Origin: an uncultured Lachnospiraceae bacterium
Lineage (GTDB): Bacteria; Bacillota; Clostridia; Lachnospirales; Lachnospiraceae
DNA length: 64,000 bases
Assembly (NCBI GenBank): GCA_945913255.1
Contig: CAMEDC010000008.1
Location: 1-64,000 of the forward strand
Reading direction: 5' to 3'
Below the pieces are notes generated by a model, which saw nothing but the letters and a program-made list of their open reading frames with translations, had not been told where the DNA came from and did not search any database. This document shows positions 25,401 through 33,830 of this stretch, one piece after another. Both the position numbers and the translations under genes were made by a program. The number at the start of each line of letters is the position of its first letter. Position 1 is the stretch's first letter.

Positions 25401-26876
25401 ATGGATGAAAAATTTATGCTGCTTGCAGTGGTGCTTCCTCTTATCACAGGTGTCCTGATTCCGGCACTCCCTTTTAAAAACAGAAAGCAGATGTGTATTT
25501 TTATGGAGACGGGAGTATTGCTTACTTCTGTCTTGGTAATTCTTCTGCTTCTGAACCCGCCGTCCGATACATTGACGGTATTCCGCTTTACGGGAAATCT
25601 GAGTATTACTTTTCGGATAGACGGAGCAGGAAGTATTTTTGCCTGTATGGCTGCTGTGCTGTGGCCTCTGGCGATGCTCTATTCGTTTGAATACATGAAG
25701 CATGAGCAAAACGAGAAAGCATTCTTTTTGTTTTATGTAATCACCTATGGAGTTACATTGGGGGTTGCATTGTCTGAGAATATACTGACCATGTACTTTT
25801 TCTTTGAAATGATGAGCCTGGTGACTTTGCCTCTTGTCATGCATACCAGAACCAGAGATGCCATCCTTGCCAGCAGAACGTATCTGTACTATATGTTAGG
25901 TGGTGCGGCATTTGCCTTTATCGGTATGATTTTTATACTGACCTATGGCACTACCTCTTCCTTTGTGGCGGGAGGTGTTCTGGATCTGACAAAGATTGGC
26001 GGAAGAACAAACATGATACTGGTTATCTATGTGCTCTGCTTTTGTGGGTTTGCAGTGAAAACAGCCATGTGGCCCTTTTCTACATGGCTGCCGAAGGCAG
26101 GTGTGGCTCCTACTCCCGTGACGGCACTTCTCCATGCAGTGGCTGTGGTCAATACCGGTGCTTTTGCAGTTCTGCGAATTACCTATTTTAGTTTTGGTGC
26201 AGATGTAATCCGGGGTACCTGGGCACAGAATGCCCTTATGGGGCTGGTGATATTCACCATCGTCTACGGCTGCAGCCGGGCTTTGAAAGAGACGCATATC
26301 AAAAGGAGGCTTGCATGGTCAACTGTCAGCAACCTGTCTTATATCCTGTTTGGTATTGTTCTTATGACACCTCTGGGAATGACCGGTGCTCTTTCACATA
26401 TGGTGTTCCATTCCTTTATGAAGATTTGCTCCTTTTTCTGTGCCGGTGCCGTGATATATAAAACGGGAAGAAATTATGTTCATGAGTTGGATGGTTTCGG
26501 ATGGAAGATGCCAAAAGTTTTTGTTTCTTTCACAATAGCATCCTTTGCGTTGATGGGAGTGCCGGGGCTGTGCGGTTTTGTCAGCAAGTGGAATCTTGCG
26601 AAGGCGGCAGTGGAAAGCGGTAACGGGATGGCTTATGCAGGCGTGGTGGCATTGATGATATCGGCATTGCTGACGGCAGTTTATATGCTCAGTATTGTAG
26701 TGAGAGCTTTCTTTCCGGGCAAGGATTTTGATTATGGGACAATCCGTGATGTAGAGGATCCGAACTGGATGATGATTGTACCGCTTGTTGTATTTATTGT
26801 GGTCATGTTTGTGTTTGGTCTGCATTCCGGACCGATTATCCGGCTGCTGCAAACGATTGCCGCAGCTGCCGCATAG
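25401..26876 (+). CDS. Antiporter-like subunit 3 (NuoL/M/N family)
   Basis: A 491-residue paralogue with the same pattern: Glu in YFFFEMMSLVT, Lys in GFAVKTAMWPFSTWLPKAG, His in HMVFHSFMK and Lys in CGFVSKWNLAKA. The usual PLHAWLP is replaced by PFSTWLP, removing the His found in subunits 1, 2 and 4; this could mark a different role in ion conduction. AAAGGAGGAG precedes the ATG. Confidence 0.88.
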   Translation: MDEKFMLLAVVLPLITGVLIPALPFKNRKQMCIFMETGVLLTSVLVILLLLNPPSDTLTVFRFTGNLSITFRIDGAGSIFACMAAVLWPLAMLYSFEYMKHEQNEKAFFLFYVITYGVTLGVALSENILTMYFFFEMMSLVTLPLVMHTRTRDAILASRTYLYYMLGGAAFAFIGMIFILTYGTTSSFVAGGVLDLTKIGGRTNMILVIYVLCFCGFAVKTAMWPFSTWLPKAGVAPTPVTALLHAVAVVNTGAFAVLRITYFSFGADVIRGTWAQNALMGLVIFTIVYGCSRALKETHIKRRLAWSTVSNLSYILFGIVLMTPLGMTGALSHMVFHSFMKICSFFCAGAVIYKTGRNYVHELDGFGWKMPKVFVSFTIASFALMGVPGLCGFVSKWNLAKAAVESGNGMAYAGVVALMISALLTAVYMLSIVVRAFFPGKDFDYGTIRDVEDPNWMMIVPLVVFIVVMFVFGLHSGPIIRLLQTIAAAAA

Positions 26877-26891
26877 AAGGGAGGTTTTGGT

Positions 26892-29051
26892 ATGGAAACG
26901 GAATATATGCTTGCATTTCTTGTGGTCTTTCCTTTTGCAGCGGGTTCTGCGGCTTTTTTTGCGGGAAAGAAAAGGGATGTGGTTGCTGCTTTTTCCACAG
27001 TGATTGAATTTGCAGTTATGGTATATCTTGCCATGACATATTTTGCATTGTCAAAGACCGGAATGTCAGCTATTGTCCTGTCGATTTCCGAATTTTGCGG
27101 ATTTGGCCTGAACTTTCAGATGGATGGTTTTCGGCTTGTCTATGGATGTGTGGCATCGCTTATGTGGATGATGACTGCTATTCTTTCCGGAGAATATTTC
27201 AGACATCATGAGCATGTGAACCGGTTTTATCTGTTTTTACTCTGGACACTGGGAGCTACCATGGGAGTGTTCCTGTCCGCAGATTTGTATACAACCTTTA
27301 TCTTCTTTGAGATAATGTCCTTCACCTCTTATGTATGGGTGGCACAGGAGGAGAACCGTCCGTCACTGCGTGCGGCGGAGACTTATCTTGCCGTGGCTGT
27401 GATTGGCGGTCTGGTAATGCTGATGGGAATCTTCATTCTGTACCGTATTGAGGCGGTGTATCTGCCGGGATCGGCGCTTCGTTTTGAAGAGCTAAAAGGG
27501 CTTTATCAGGCAGTTCAGGCATCAGGCGCAGAGGGAGAGACGGCGATTCGGTGGCTTTGGATTGCAGGTTGTTGTATGTTGTTCGGCTTTGGCGCCAAGG
27601 CGGGTGCGTTCCCCCTGCACATCTGGCTGCCGAAGGCACATCCGGTGGCTCCGGCCCCCGCATCGGCGCTGCTCTCCGGTATACTGACAAAGACGGGTAT
27701 TTTCGGAATTTTAATTTTAAGCTGTAATCTGTTTCTTCATGATGCTGCGTGGGGCAAGCTGATTCTTGTCATCGGTGTGATTACAATGTTCGGCGGGGCG
27801 TTGCTGGCGGTTTTTTCCATCGATTTAAAGCGCACGCTGGCCTGTTCTTCCATGTCTCAGATTGGGTTTATCCTGGTAGGCATCGGTATGCAGGGGCTCT
27901 TAGGAGAGGAGAATGCTCTGGCAGTTCACGGTACGTTACTGCACATGGTTAATCATTCCCTGATTAAGCTGGTGCTTTTCATGGCAGCAGGCGTTGTCTA
28001 CATGAACGCTCACGCGCTTGATTTAAATGAGATTCGTGGGTTTGGAAGGAAGAAACCGTTACTGAAGGGAATCTTCCTGGTGGGAGCACTTGCTATCGGC
28101 GGCATTCCTCTGTTTAGTGGTTATGTGAGCAAAACGCTGCTTCACGAAGCGATTGTGGAGTACGGCGGAGGTGTTTCCATGGCAGCTGTGGAGTGGATTT
28201 TCCTGTTTTCAGGCGGTCTCACGGTTGCCTATATGACAAAGCTCTTTATTGCTGTTTTTGTAGAGAAGAATCGGGATAACGCCGTTCAGGAAAAGTACGA
28301 CAGCATGAAAAAATATATGAATGCCGGAAGTACCTTTGCCTTGACATGCAGTGCACTGATTCTGTTCATCTGGGGGCTGTTCCCTCATGGAATGATGGAC
28401 AGGATTGCCGTATTATCCCAGGATTTTATGCGGCTGGAAGAAGCGGGACATACCGTACAGTATTTCAGCCCGGAAAATCTCAAGGGTGGGCTGATTTCCA
28501 TCGGTATCGGTGTTTTGGTGTACCTGCTCTTCATTCGTAGGGTATTATTGAAAAGGCCTGCTGAAGGGATTGCGACGGAAGAAGTTGTATCCGAAAGCGC
28601 AAACTCGCAGGCAGGAATGGGCGATACAAAGGTTTATGTCAATTTGTGGCCGGAATGGCTGGACCTGGAGAATCTCCTATACAGACCTTTGCTGCTTACA
28701 ATTCTGCCCACAATCTGCGGAGTTCTTTGCCGTGTGTTTGACTGCTTCGCGGATACAGTGGTGGTATTGCTCAGAAAGACGATTTATCGTGACAGTCCTC
28801 TGCCCCATGAGAGACCAGAAGGGAATGCCTTTACGGAATTTGTCGGTAAAATATTGAATCATCTGGAAGATATGGGAAACCGTCTCTGGAACAGGAAACA
28901 TCCGAAAACAGTCGACTATATCCATCTTCTGGCTGTTAAGAATGAAGAAATGAAGGAGAACAGTAAGATTATCCAGCGCAGTCTTTCCTTTGGCCTGCTG
29001 TTGTTCGGTATAGGTCTTTGCCTGACATTGTTCTACATTATCTGGTGGTAA
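26892..29051 (+). CDS. Antiporter-like subunit 4, long form with C-terminal extension
   Basis: A 719-residue paralogue. The first 480 residues contain the antiporter core: Glu in FIFFEIMSFTS, Lys in GFGAKAGAFPLHIWLPKAHPVAPAP, His in HMVNHSLIK and Lys in SGYVSKTLLHEA. The remaining 240 residues carry further helices separated by charged cytoplasmic stretches, ending in a membrane helix (LLLFGIGLCLTLFYIIWW). The extension recalls the long C-termini of NuoL and MrpA that brace neighbouring subunits. GGGAGG precedes the ATG. It is the last gene of the operon. Confidence 0.88.
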   Translation: METEYMLAFLVVFPFAAGSAAFFAGKKRDVVAAFSTVIEFAVMVYLAMTYFALSKTGMSAIVLSISEFCGFGLNFQMDGFRLVYGCVASLMWMMTAILSGEYFRHHEHVNRFYLFLLWTLGATMGVFLSADLYTTFIFFEIMSFTSYVWVAQEENRPSLRAAETYLAVAVIGGLVMLMGIFILYRIEAVYLPGSALRFEELKGLYQAVQASGAEGETAIRWLWIAGCCMLFGFGAKAGAFPLHIWLPKAHPVAPAPASALLSGILTKTGIFGILILSCNLFLHDAAWGKLILVIGVITMFGGALLAVFSIDLKRTLACSSMSQIGFILVGIGMQGLLGEENALAVHGTLLHMVNHSLIKLVLFMAAGVVYMNAHALDLNEIRGFGRKKPLLKGIFLVGALAIGGIPLFSGYVSKTLLHEAIVEYGGGVSMAAVEWIFLFSGGLTVAYMTKLFIAVFVEKNRDNAVQEKYDSMKKYMNAGSTFALTCSALILFIWGLFPHGMMDRIAVLSQDFMRLEEAGHTVQYFSPENLKGGLISIGIGVLVYLLFIRRVLLKRPAEGIATEEVVSESANSQAGMGDTKVYVNLWPEWLDLENLLYRPLLLTILPTICGVLCRVFDCFADTVVVLLRKTIYRDSPLPHERPEGNAFTEFVGKILNHLEDMGNRLWNRKHPKTVDYIHLLAVKNEEMKENSKIIQRSLSFGLLLFGIGLCLTLFYIIWW

Positions 29052-29061
29052 GAAATGATTC

Positions 29062-29148
29062 TCCATACCCCTCGAAAAACTGAAGTGAGGGTACAGAAAG
29101 AAAAAGTGCGTTCCATACCCTTCGAAAAATAGGAGCGAGGGTACAGAA
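29062..29148 (+). repeat. Two hairpin-forming direct repeats with a 50-base period
   Basis: TCCATACCC(C/T)TCGAAAAA...GAGGGTACAGAA occurs at 29062-29098 and 29112-29148. Each copy can fold on itself (TACCC...GGGTA). They lie just after the antiporter operon and could act as 3' RNA structures. The rest of 29052-29342 contains only the shared terminator. Confidence 0.75.
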
Positions 29149-29233
29149 GCCAAGAATTGCTATAACGGGGAGATGAGCAAAATCGATTATCATGAACATA
29201 TCCAAAAAGATCTTGATTATTACGCTATTCATT

Positions 29234-29280
29234 CCCATAAAAATACCCGCCCATTATCAAAAATGGACGGGCATTCTTTT
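29234..29280 (-). terminator. Terminator of the OxlT-like gene, possibly bidirectional
   Basis: On the minus strand TGCCCGTCCAT pairs with ATGGGCGGGTA and is followed by TTTTTA. On the plus strand the same hairpin is followed by TTCTTTT, so it may also stop transcripts from the antiporter operon. Confidence 0.8.
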
Positions 29281-29342
29281 GCTAAAATCTTAACTAAAAT
29301 GACATTGATCCGTTTAGGCCTACTTAATTCTATGTGTATTTA

Positions 29343-30671
29343 TTATGCCTGTTTTTTCTTACGTCCGGAAACCATGAAGCAGCTGATGAGCAGGGAAACA
29401 ATATATAATACAATGGTCAGGTACAGTACAGCCTGGTAACCTGTAGGATTGATAGAGTATTCATGTCCTTCAATGATAATATCGGTGGAGTTACCAACTT
29501 TATTGACAATAAGAGTAGCTACCTGATTACCGGTAAGTCCTGCAAATGCCCATGCGGAAAGGGTAATTCCGTGAATTGCGCTGATATTTTGCATTCCGAA
29601 ATGATCGGAAAGAAGGGTGGGCACATTGCTGAAGCCACCGCCGTATCCGGCATTTACTACAAACAGAAGAACCAATACCAGAATGGTAAGCAGCATACTG
29701 GTTGAAGAACCGTTAATGATATTTTCACCCTGCTTTGCAATTCCCTGAGTTACAATCACAAGTGCCGTAGCAACGATGGAAAGGACAAAAATTATCTTGT
29801 AAATGGTATTTCTATCCTTCATTTTGTCTGCCCAGGCAGAGAAGCCGAGGCGTCCGCCTGCATTGAAAACAGCAGTAATGGAGGAAAGAACACCTGCCAT
29901 AGCGCCGAGGCCGATACATTTGATAATCATTTTCTCCTGGGAAATCAGAGCCAGACCGCAGGTAATGTTCAAGTAGAACATCAACCAGATACCGATAAAT
30001 ACAACGGGCTTTGTCTTGATAACATCGATAGGTCTTGCACCCTTTTCCTGAGTGGCGGGTTCATGCCATCCGGCAGGCTTTGCAAGAAGCAAGTGACCTA
30101 CAAACATCATAATGAAGTAAACACAAGCCAGAATCAGGAACATCTTATAGATGCCGCCGTCTCCGAGTGATTTCAAAAGTGCCTGCATAATAGGGCTTGC
30201 GATAGCCTTTGCCGCACCGAAGCCTGCAACGGCAAGTCCGGTTGCAAGACCCTTACGGTCTTCAAACCAGAGCATTAGGGTGTTGACAGGAGAGAGATAA
30301 CCGATACCGAGACCGATACCCATGATAAAGCCGTAACATATGTAAATACCAATCAGAGAAATGAGGCTGCCCTGATGTGCACCGCCGTACCAGATAAAGA
30401 AACCGGTTCCGGCCATACCTGTGGCGAAGCAGATAGCGGCAATCAGAGAAGAACGGTGAATGTCTTTTTCAACAACGTTTCCGAGAAAAGCAGCAGACAT
30501 GCCGAGAAAGAAAATGGCGAAGCTGAAAGCCCATTCGGTTGCACTCTTGGAAAAACCGATATAGTCGGCAATCTCCTGGCTGAAAATAGACCAACAGTAA
30601 ACAGTGCCAATGCTGCAGTGAAGCAGTAGTGCAGGAATAGCTGCGCGTATCTATTTGTTCTGGATTTTCAT
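29343..30671 (-). pseudogene. OxlT-like major facilitator with an in-frame amber codon
   Basis: The frame encodes a 12-helix major facilitator of the oxalate/formate antiporter group, about 442 residues. Motifs include LGIGYLSPVNTLMLWFEDRKGLATGLAVAGFG and GGRLGFSAWADKMKDRN. The natural start appears to be ATG 30671, with GGGGGA upstream, reading MKIQNK, then TAG at 30653-30651, then IRAAIPALLLHCSIGTVYCW. The TAG sits where a Trp codon (TGG) is plausible, so one base change would explain it. The ORF track instead starts at Met 30500, which would lose the first helix and more. Sequence error, readthrough, or a truly inactivated gene are all possible. It is divergent from the formate channel gene. 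Confidence 0.75.
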
Positions 30672-30749
30672 AATTTGAATCCCCCATATGTATAATATAG
30701 TATGAAGTTGCTTTATTCATCATACTCCTCTTTTTGACAAAAAGCAAGA

Positions 30750-30778
30750 TTGCGGACGATACACAAGTATGTTAAGAT
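30750..30778 (+). promoter_or_regulatory. Promoter of the formate/nitrite channel gene
   Basis: TTGCGG (30750-30755) and TAAGAT (30773-30778) are spaced by 17 bases. A second -35-like TTGACA lies at 30734. A CCCGG...CCGGG hairpin sits in the leader before the ribosome site. Confidence 0.5.
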
Positions 30779-30853
30779 AGCATCATTAACCCTGTGAATG
30801 TGCAGCCCGGTTCCGATAAACAATGCCGGGAGACGTAAAAAAGGAGGATTATC

Positions 30854-31699
30854 ATGCACTCACCCTTGGAAATTGCAAGAAACTTTGTGGAAATCGGAAT
30901 TCATAAGGTAAAGCTTTCTGCGTGGAAAATGTTGATTCTGGGAATGTTTGCGGGTGCCTTTATCGGTTTTGCGGGAATTGCCTCTACTACGGCATCGGCT
31001 ACTGTGGAAAATGCATCTGTGGCCAGACTTCTCAGTGCCTGCGTGTTTCCTGCGGGAATGGCTATGGTACTGGTGGCGGGCAGCGAACTTTTTACCGGAA
31101 ATAATCTGATTATTATCAGTGTGTTGGAGAAAAAAGTCAAAGTACGTGAGATGCTGAAGAACTGGCTGTTTGTATTTTTGGGAAATTTTTTGGGTGCAGC
31201 GTTTGTGGCTGTAATGATTGTATATGGACATATTCCTGATTTATACGGCGGAAGACTGGCGGAAAAGATTGTGGCAGCAGGCGTGGTACGCGTGGAACAG
31301 ACCTTTACGGAAGCCTTTATCAAGGGAGTTCTCTGCAATATCCTGGTCTGCATTGCCGTCTGGGCTGCCTTTGCGGCCAAGAAGGTATCCGGAAAGCTGA
31401 TGATGAGCTTCTGGCCGGTTATGATATTCGTACTCTGCGGGTTCGAGCACAGCATTGCTGATATCTATTTTTGCATTGCGGGCATTCTGACTTCTTCGGA
31501 ATATGGAATTGCGGCAGAAAATCTGCACTGGGCAAGTTTTCTGCTGAAAAATCTTCTGCCTGTCACTCTGGGAAATATTTTCGGAGGTGCAGGTATTATG
31601 GCAGTGGGATATTGGCTGGTATATCTCCGACATACTCCTTATTACGAAATGTCTATTGAAGATGAGCAGGAGGAGATTGACATCGCCGAGGAATATTAA
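30854..31699 (+). CDS. Formate/nitrite transporter family channel (FocA/NirC-like)
   Basis: FNT proteins form pentameric channels for formate, nitrite or hydrosulfide. The 281-residue protein has six membrane helices. Signatures include SAWKMLILGMFAGAFIGFAG, GSELFTGNNLI (the omega-loop region), GVLCNILVCIAVW and CGFEHSIADIY with the conserved central His. AAAGGAGGA precedes the ATG. The divergent oxalate/formate-type carrier suggests formate or a related one- to two-carbon acid as substrate. Confidence 0.9.
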   Translation: MHSPLEIARNFVEIGIHKVKLSAWKMLILGMFAGAFIGFAGIASTTASATVENASVARLLSACVFPAGMAMVLVAGSELFTGNNLIIISVLEKKVKVREMLKNWLFVFLGNFLGAAFVAVMIVYGHIPDLYGGRLAEKIVAAGVVRVEQTFTEAFIKGVLCNILVCIAVWAAFAAKKVSGKLMMSFWPVMIFVLCGFEHSIADIYFCIAGILTSSEYGIAAENLHWASFLLKNLLPVTLGNIFGGAGIMAVGYWLVYLRHTPYYEMSIEDEQEEIDIAEEY

Positions 31700-31715
31700 A
31701 AATAACACTGTGCTT

Positions 31716-31807
31716 TTGATTAAAATAAATCAATATATAGAAAAACAAAATCATTGATTATGGCTTATAATATGGTAAGATTAGTAAAATCAAATTATAA
31801 ATAATCA
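31716..31807 (+). promoter_or_regulatory. Promoter region of leuA-araC with repeated AATCA/TGATT motifs
   Basis: TTGATT (31754-31759) and TAAGAT (31776-31781) with a 16-base spacer form a promoter candidate. Around it lie six AATCA or TGATT pentamers: 31717, 31728, 31749, 31755, 31788 and 31803. The first two form the inverted repeat TTGATT-AAAATA-AATCAA. They could be binding sites for the AraC domain of the downstream protein, although the region is AT-rich and some may be chance. Confidence 0.45.
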
Positions 31808-31824
31808 AAAAGGATGATAAATTT

Positions 31825-33828
31825 ATGATGAAAAGCACAGTAATCAAGGAAAAATACGGAAAGACATATCATATGCCACCTGAAGTGACCTATGACTGGG
31901 TGAAAAAGGATTGTATTGAGAAAGCACCCATCTGGTGCAGTGTTGATTTGCGGGATGGCAACCAGGCACTGATTGATCCCATGAGCCTGGAGGATAAACT
32001 GGAGTTTTTCAAACTGCTTGTGGATATCGGCTTCAAGGAGATTGAGGTGGGATTCCCGGCCTCCTCGGATACGGAATATAATTTTATCAGAGCCTTGATT
32101 GAAAGAAATATGATTCCGAAGGATGTGACCATTCAGGTACTGACACAGGCAAGAGAACATATTATCCGAAAGACCTTTGATGCAGTGAAGGGCGCACCTC
32201 ATGCGGTGGTGCATCTCTATAACTCTACATCGGTAGAGCAGAGGGAGCAGGTATTTAAAAAAGATAAGGAAGCAATCAAAAAGCTGGCGGTAGATGGCGC
32301 AGAACTTTTGAAGAAAATGGCAGATGAAACAGAAGGAAACTTTACCTTCGAGTACAGTCCGGAAAGCTTTTCCCAGACAGAAGTAGATTATGCCTTGGAA
32401 GTCTGTAATGCGGTGCTGGATGTATGGCAGCCGACGAAAGATAATAAGGCAATTATCAATTTGCCTACTACGGTACAGGTGGCAATGCCCCATGTATTTG
32501 CCGGACAGGTAGAATATATGCATAAGCATCTGAAATACCGGGAAAATGTTGTATTGAGCGTGCATCCCCACAACGACAGAGGCTGCGGTGTCAGTGATGC
32601 GGAGTTTGGTATTCTGGCGGGTGCGGACAGAGTGGAAGGTACTCTTTTCGGCAATGGTGAGCGTACCGGAAATGTGGATATTATCACGGTTGCATTAAAT
32701 ATGATGTGCCATGGTGTGGACAGCGGCCTGGATTTTTCCGGCATTATGAAGATAAGGGAAGCTTATGAGCGGTTTACGGGAATGAAGGTTCACGAGAGAA
32801 CACCTTATGCGGGAGACCTTGTGTTTACGGCATTTTCAGGTTCCCATCAGGATGCCATCAGCAAGGGTATGAACTGGCTGAAGGAAGGAAAGAGCGGAAA
32901 GCGTTGGGATGTGCCTTATCTGCCCATTGACCCGGCAGATGTGGGAAGAGAGTATGAGTCGGACGTAATTCGTATCAACAGTGTGTCCGGCAAGGGCGGT
33001 GTGGCATTTGTCTTAAAGCAGAAATTCGGTTTTTCTCTGCCTGCTGCAATGAAAGAAGAAGTGGGATACTTGATAAAGGGTGTATCCGACAAACGACATC
33101 AGGAGCTGCTTCCTGCGGAAATATACGCTATTTTTGAGGAAAATTACATTAATCCCCGCAGCGTGTTCCGTATTCCGGAGTGCCATTTTAAGCAGGAACG
33201 TGGTATTCAGGCAGAAGTAACGATTGAACAGAATGGCGGGACAAGAGTCATCAGGACCTCCGGTAACGGGCGTCTTGACGCAGTGAGTAATGCGATAAAA
33301 ACATATTTTGGCATCAATTACGAATTGTCGGTATACGAGGAACATGCGATTTCCAAAGGTTCCAGCTCCAAAGCGGCAGCATATGTGGGTGTGATGCATG
33401 ATGGCAGATTTTACTGGGGAGTTGGAGTGGATGAGGATATTATTAAGGCTTCCATAGCCGCACTTACTTCCGCAGCGAACAAACTGGCGGCAGAGCAGCA
33501 CATTACGGCGGGAAGAGAAGACAGAGTTGTGGAAATCATCAACTTTATCCAGAATGATTATAAAAATGTAACTTTGGAAACACTTTCGGAAGAGTTTCAT
33601 CTGTCAAAGCCTTATCTTTCCAAATATATCAAGGAGAAAGCGGGAGCCACCTTCCAGGAGGTTGTAAAGGAAGAGCGCATGAAAAAAGCCCGTATGCTGC
33701 TCCGGGAGACAAACCAGACAGTAGAGACGGTTGCCTCTGAAGTCGGTTATGAAAATGTGGAGCATTTTAACAGGCTTTTTAAAAGGAGCTATGGGATTAC
33801 GCCGGTACAGTACAGAAAACAAGGATAA
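31825..33828 (+). CDS. leuA: 2-Isopropylmalate synthase fused to a C-terminal AraC-type DNA-binding domain
   Basis: LeuA joins acetyl-CoA and 2-oxoisovalerate, the committed step of leucine synthesis. Residues 1 to about 560 form a complete LeuA of the long type. They comprise the catalytic barrel (SVDLRDGNQALIDPM, VHPHNDRGCG, LFGNGERTGN), the linker region (SGSHQDAISKGM) and the C-terminal leucine-binding regulatory domain (SVSGKGGVAFVLK to SIAALTSAANKLA). After a short linker, residues 565-667 are a full AraC/XylS DNA-binding domain with two helix-turn-helices (LETLSEEFHLSKPYLSKYI and VETVASEVGYENVEHFNRLF) and the closing YGITPVQYR. No stop, frameshift or start separates the parts. AAAGGATG precedes the ATG. 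I infer a leucine-responsive enzyme-regulator; this is unproven. Confidence 0.92.
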   Translation: MMKSTVIKEKYGKTYHMPPEVTYDWVKKDCIEKAPIWCSVDLRDGNQALIDPMSLEDKLEFFKLLVDIGFKEIEVGFPASSDTEYNFIRALIERNMIPKDVTIQVLTQAREHIIRKTFDAVKGAPHAVVHLYNSTSVEQREQVFKKDKEAIKKLAVDGAELLKKMADETEGNFTFEYSPESFSQTEVDYALEVCNAVLDVWQPTKDNKAIINLPTTVQVAMPHVFAGQVEYMHKHLKYRENVVLSVHPHNDRGCGVSDAEFGILAGADRVEGTLFGNGERTGNVDIITVALNMMCHGVDSGLDFSGIMKIREAYERFTGMKVHERTPYAGDLVFTAFSGSHQDAISKGMNWLKEGKSGKRWDVPYLPIDPADVGREYESDVIRINSVSGKGGVAFVLKQKFGFSLPAAMKEEVGYLIKGVSDKRHQELLPAEIYAIFEENYINPRSVFRIPECHFKQERGIQAEVTIEQNGGTRVIRTSGNGRLDAVSNAIKTYFGINYELSVYEEHAISKGSSSKAAAYVGVMHDGRFYWGVGVDEDIIKASIAALTSAANKLAAEQHITAGREDRVVEIINFIQNDYKNVTLETLSEEFHLSKPYLSKYIKEKAGATFQEVVKEERMKKARMLLRETNQTVETVASEVGYENVEHFNRLFKRSYGITPVQYRKQG

Positions 33829-33830
33829 AT

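Noticed and set aside
29173-29439. Plus-strand ORF of 88 residues after the antiporter operon
   Set aside because: It runs through the bidirectional terminator and into the antisense of the OxlT-like gene; no ribosome site.
30469-30747. Minus-strand ORF of 92 residues upstream of the OxlT-like gene
   Set aside because: It is the wrong frame across the real N-terminal region of the transporter, which is visible in the adjacent frame with an amber codon.
30780-30853. Riboswitch in the leader of the formate channel gene
   Set aside because: Only a short CCCGG/CCGGG hairpin is visible; no known riboswitch core matched.
31825-33828. LeuA-AraC fusion as an assembly artefact joining two genes
   Set aside because: The AraC part directly continues the frame, has no start or ribosome site of its own, lacks any other sensor domain and is followed by a normal convergent gene. 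It still deserves confirmation in reads.
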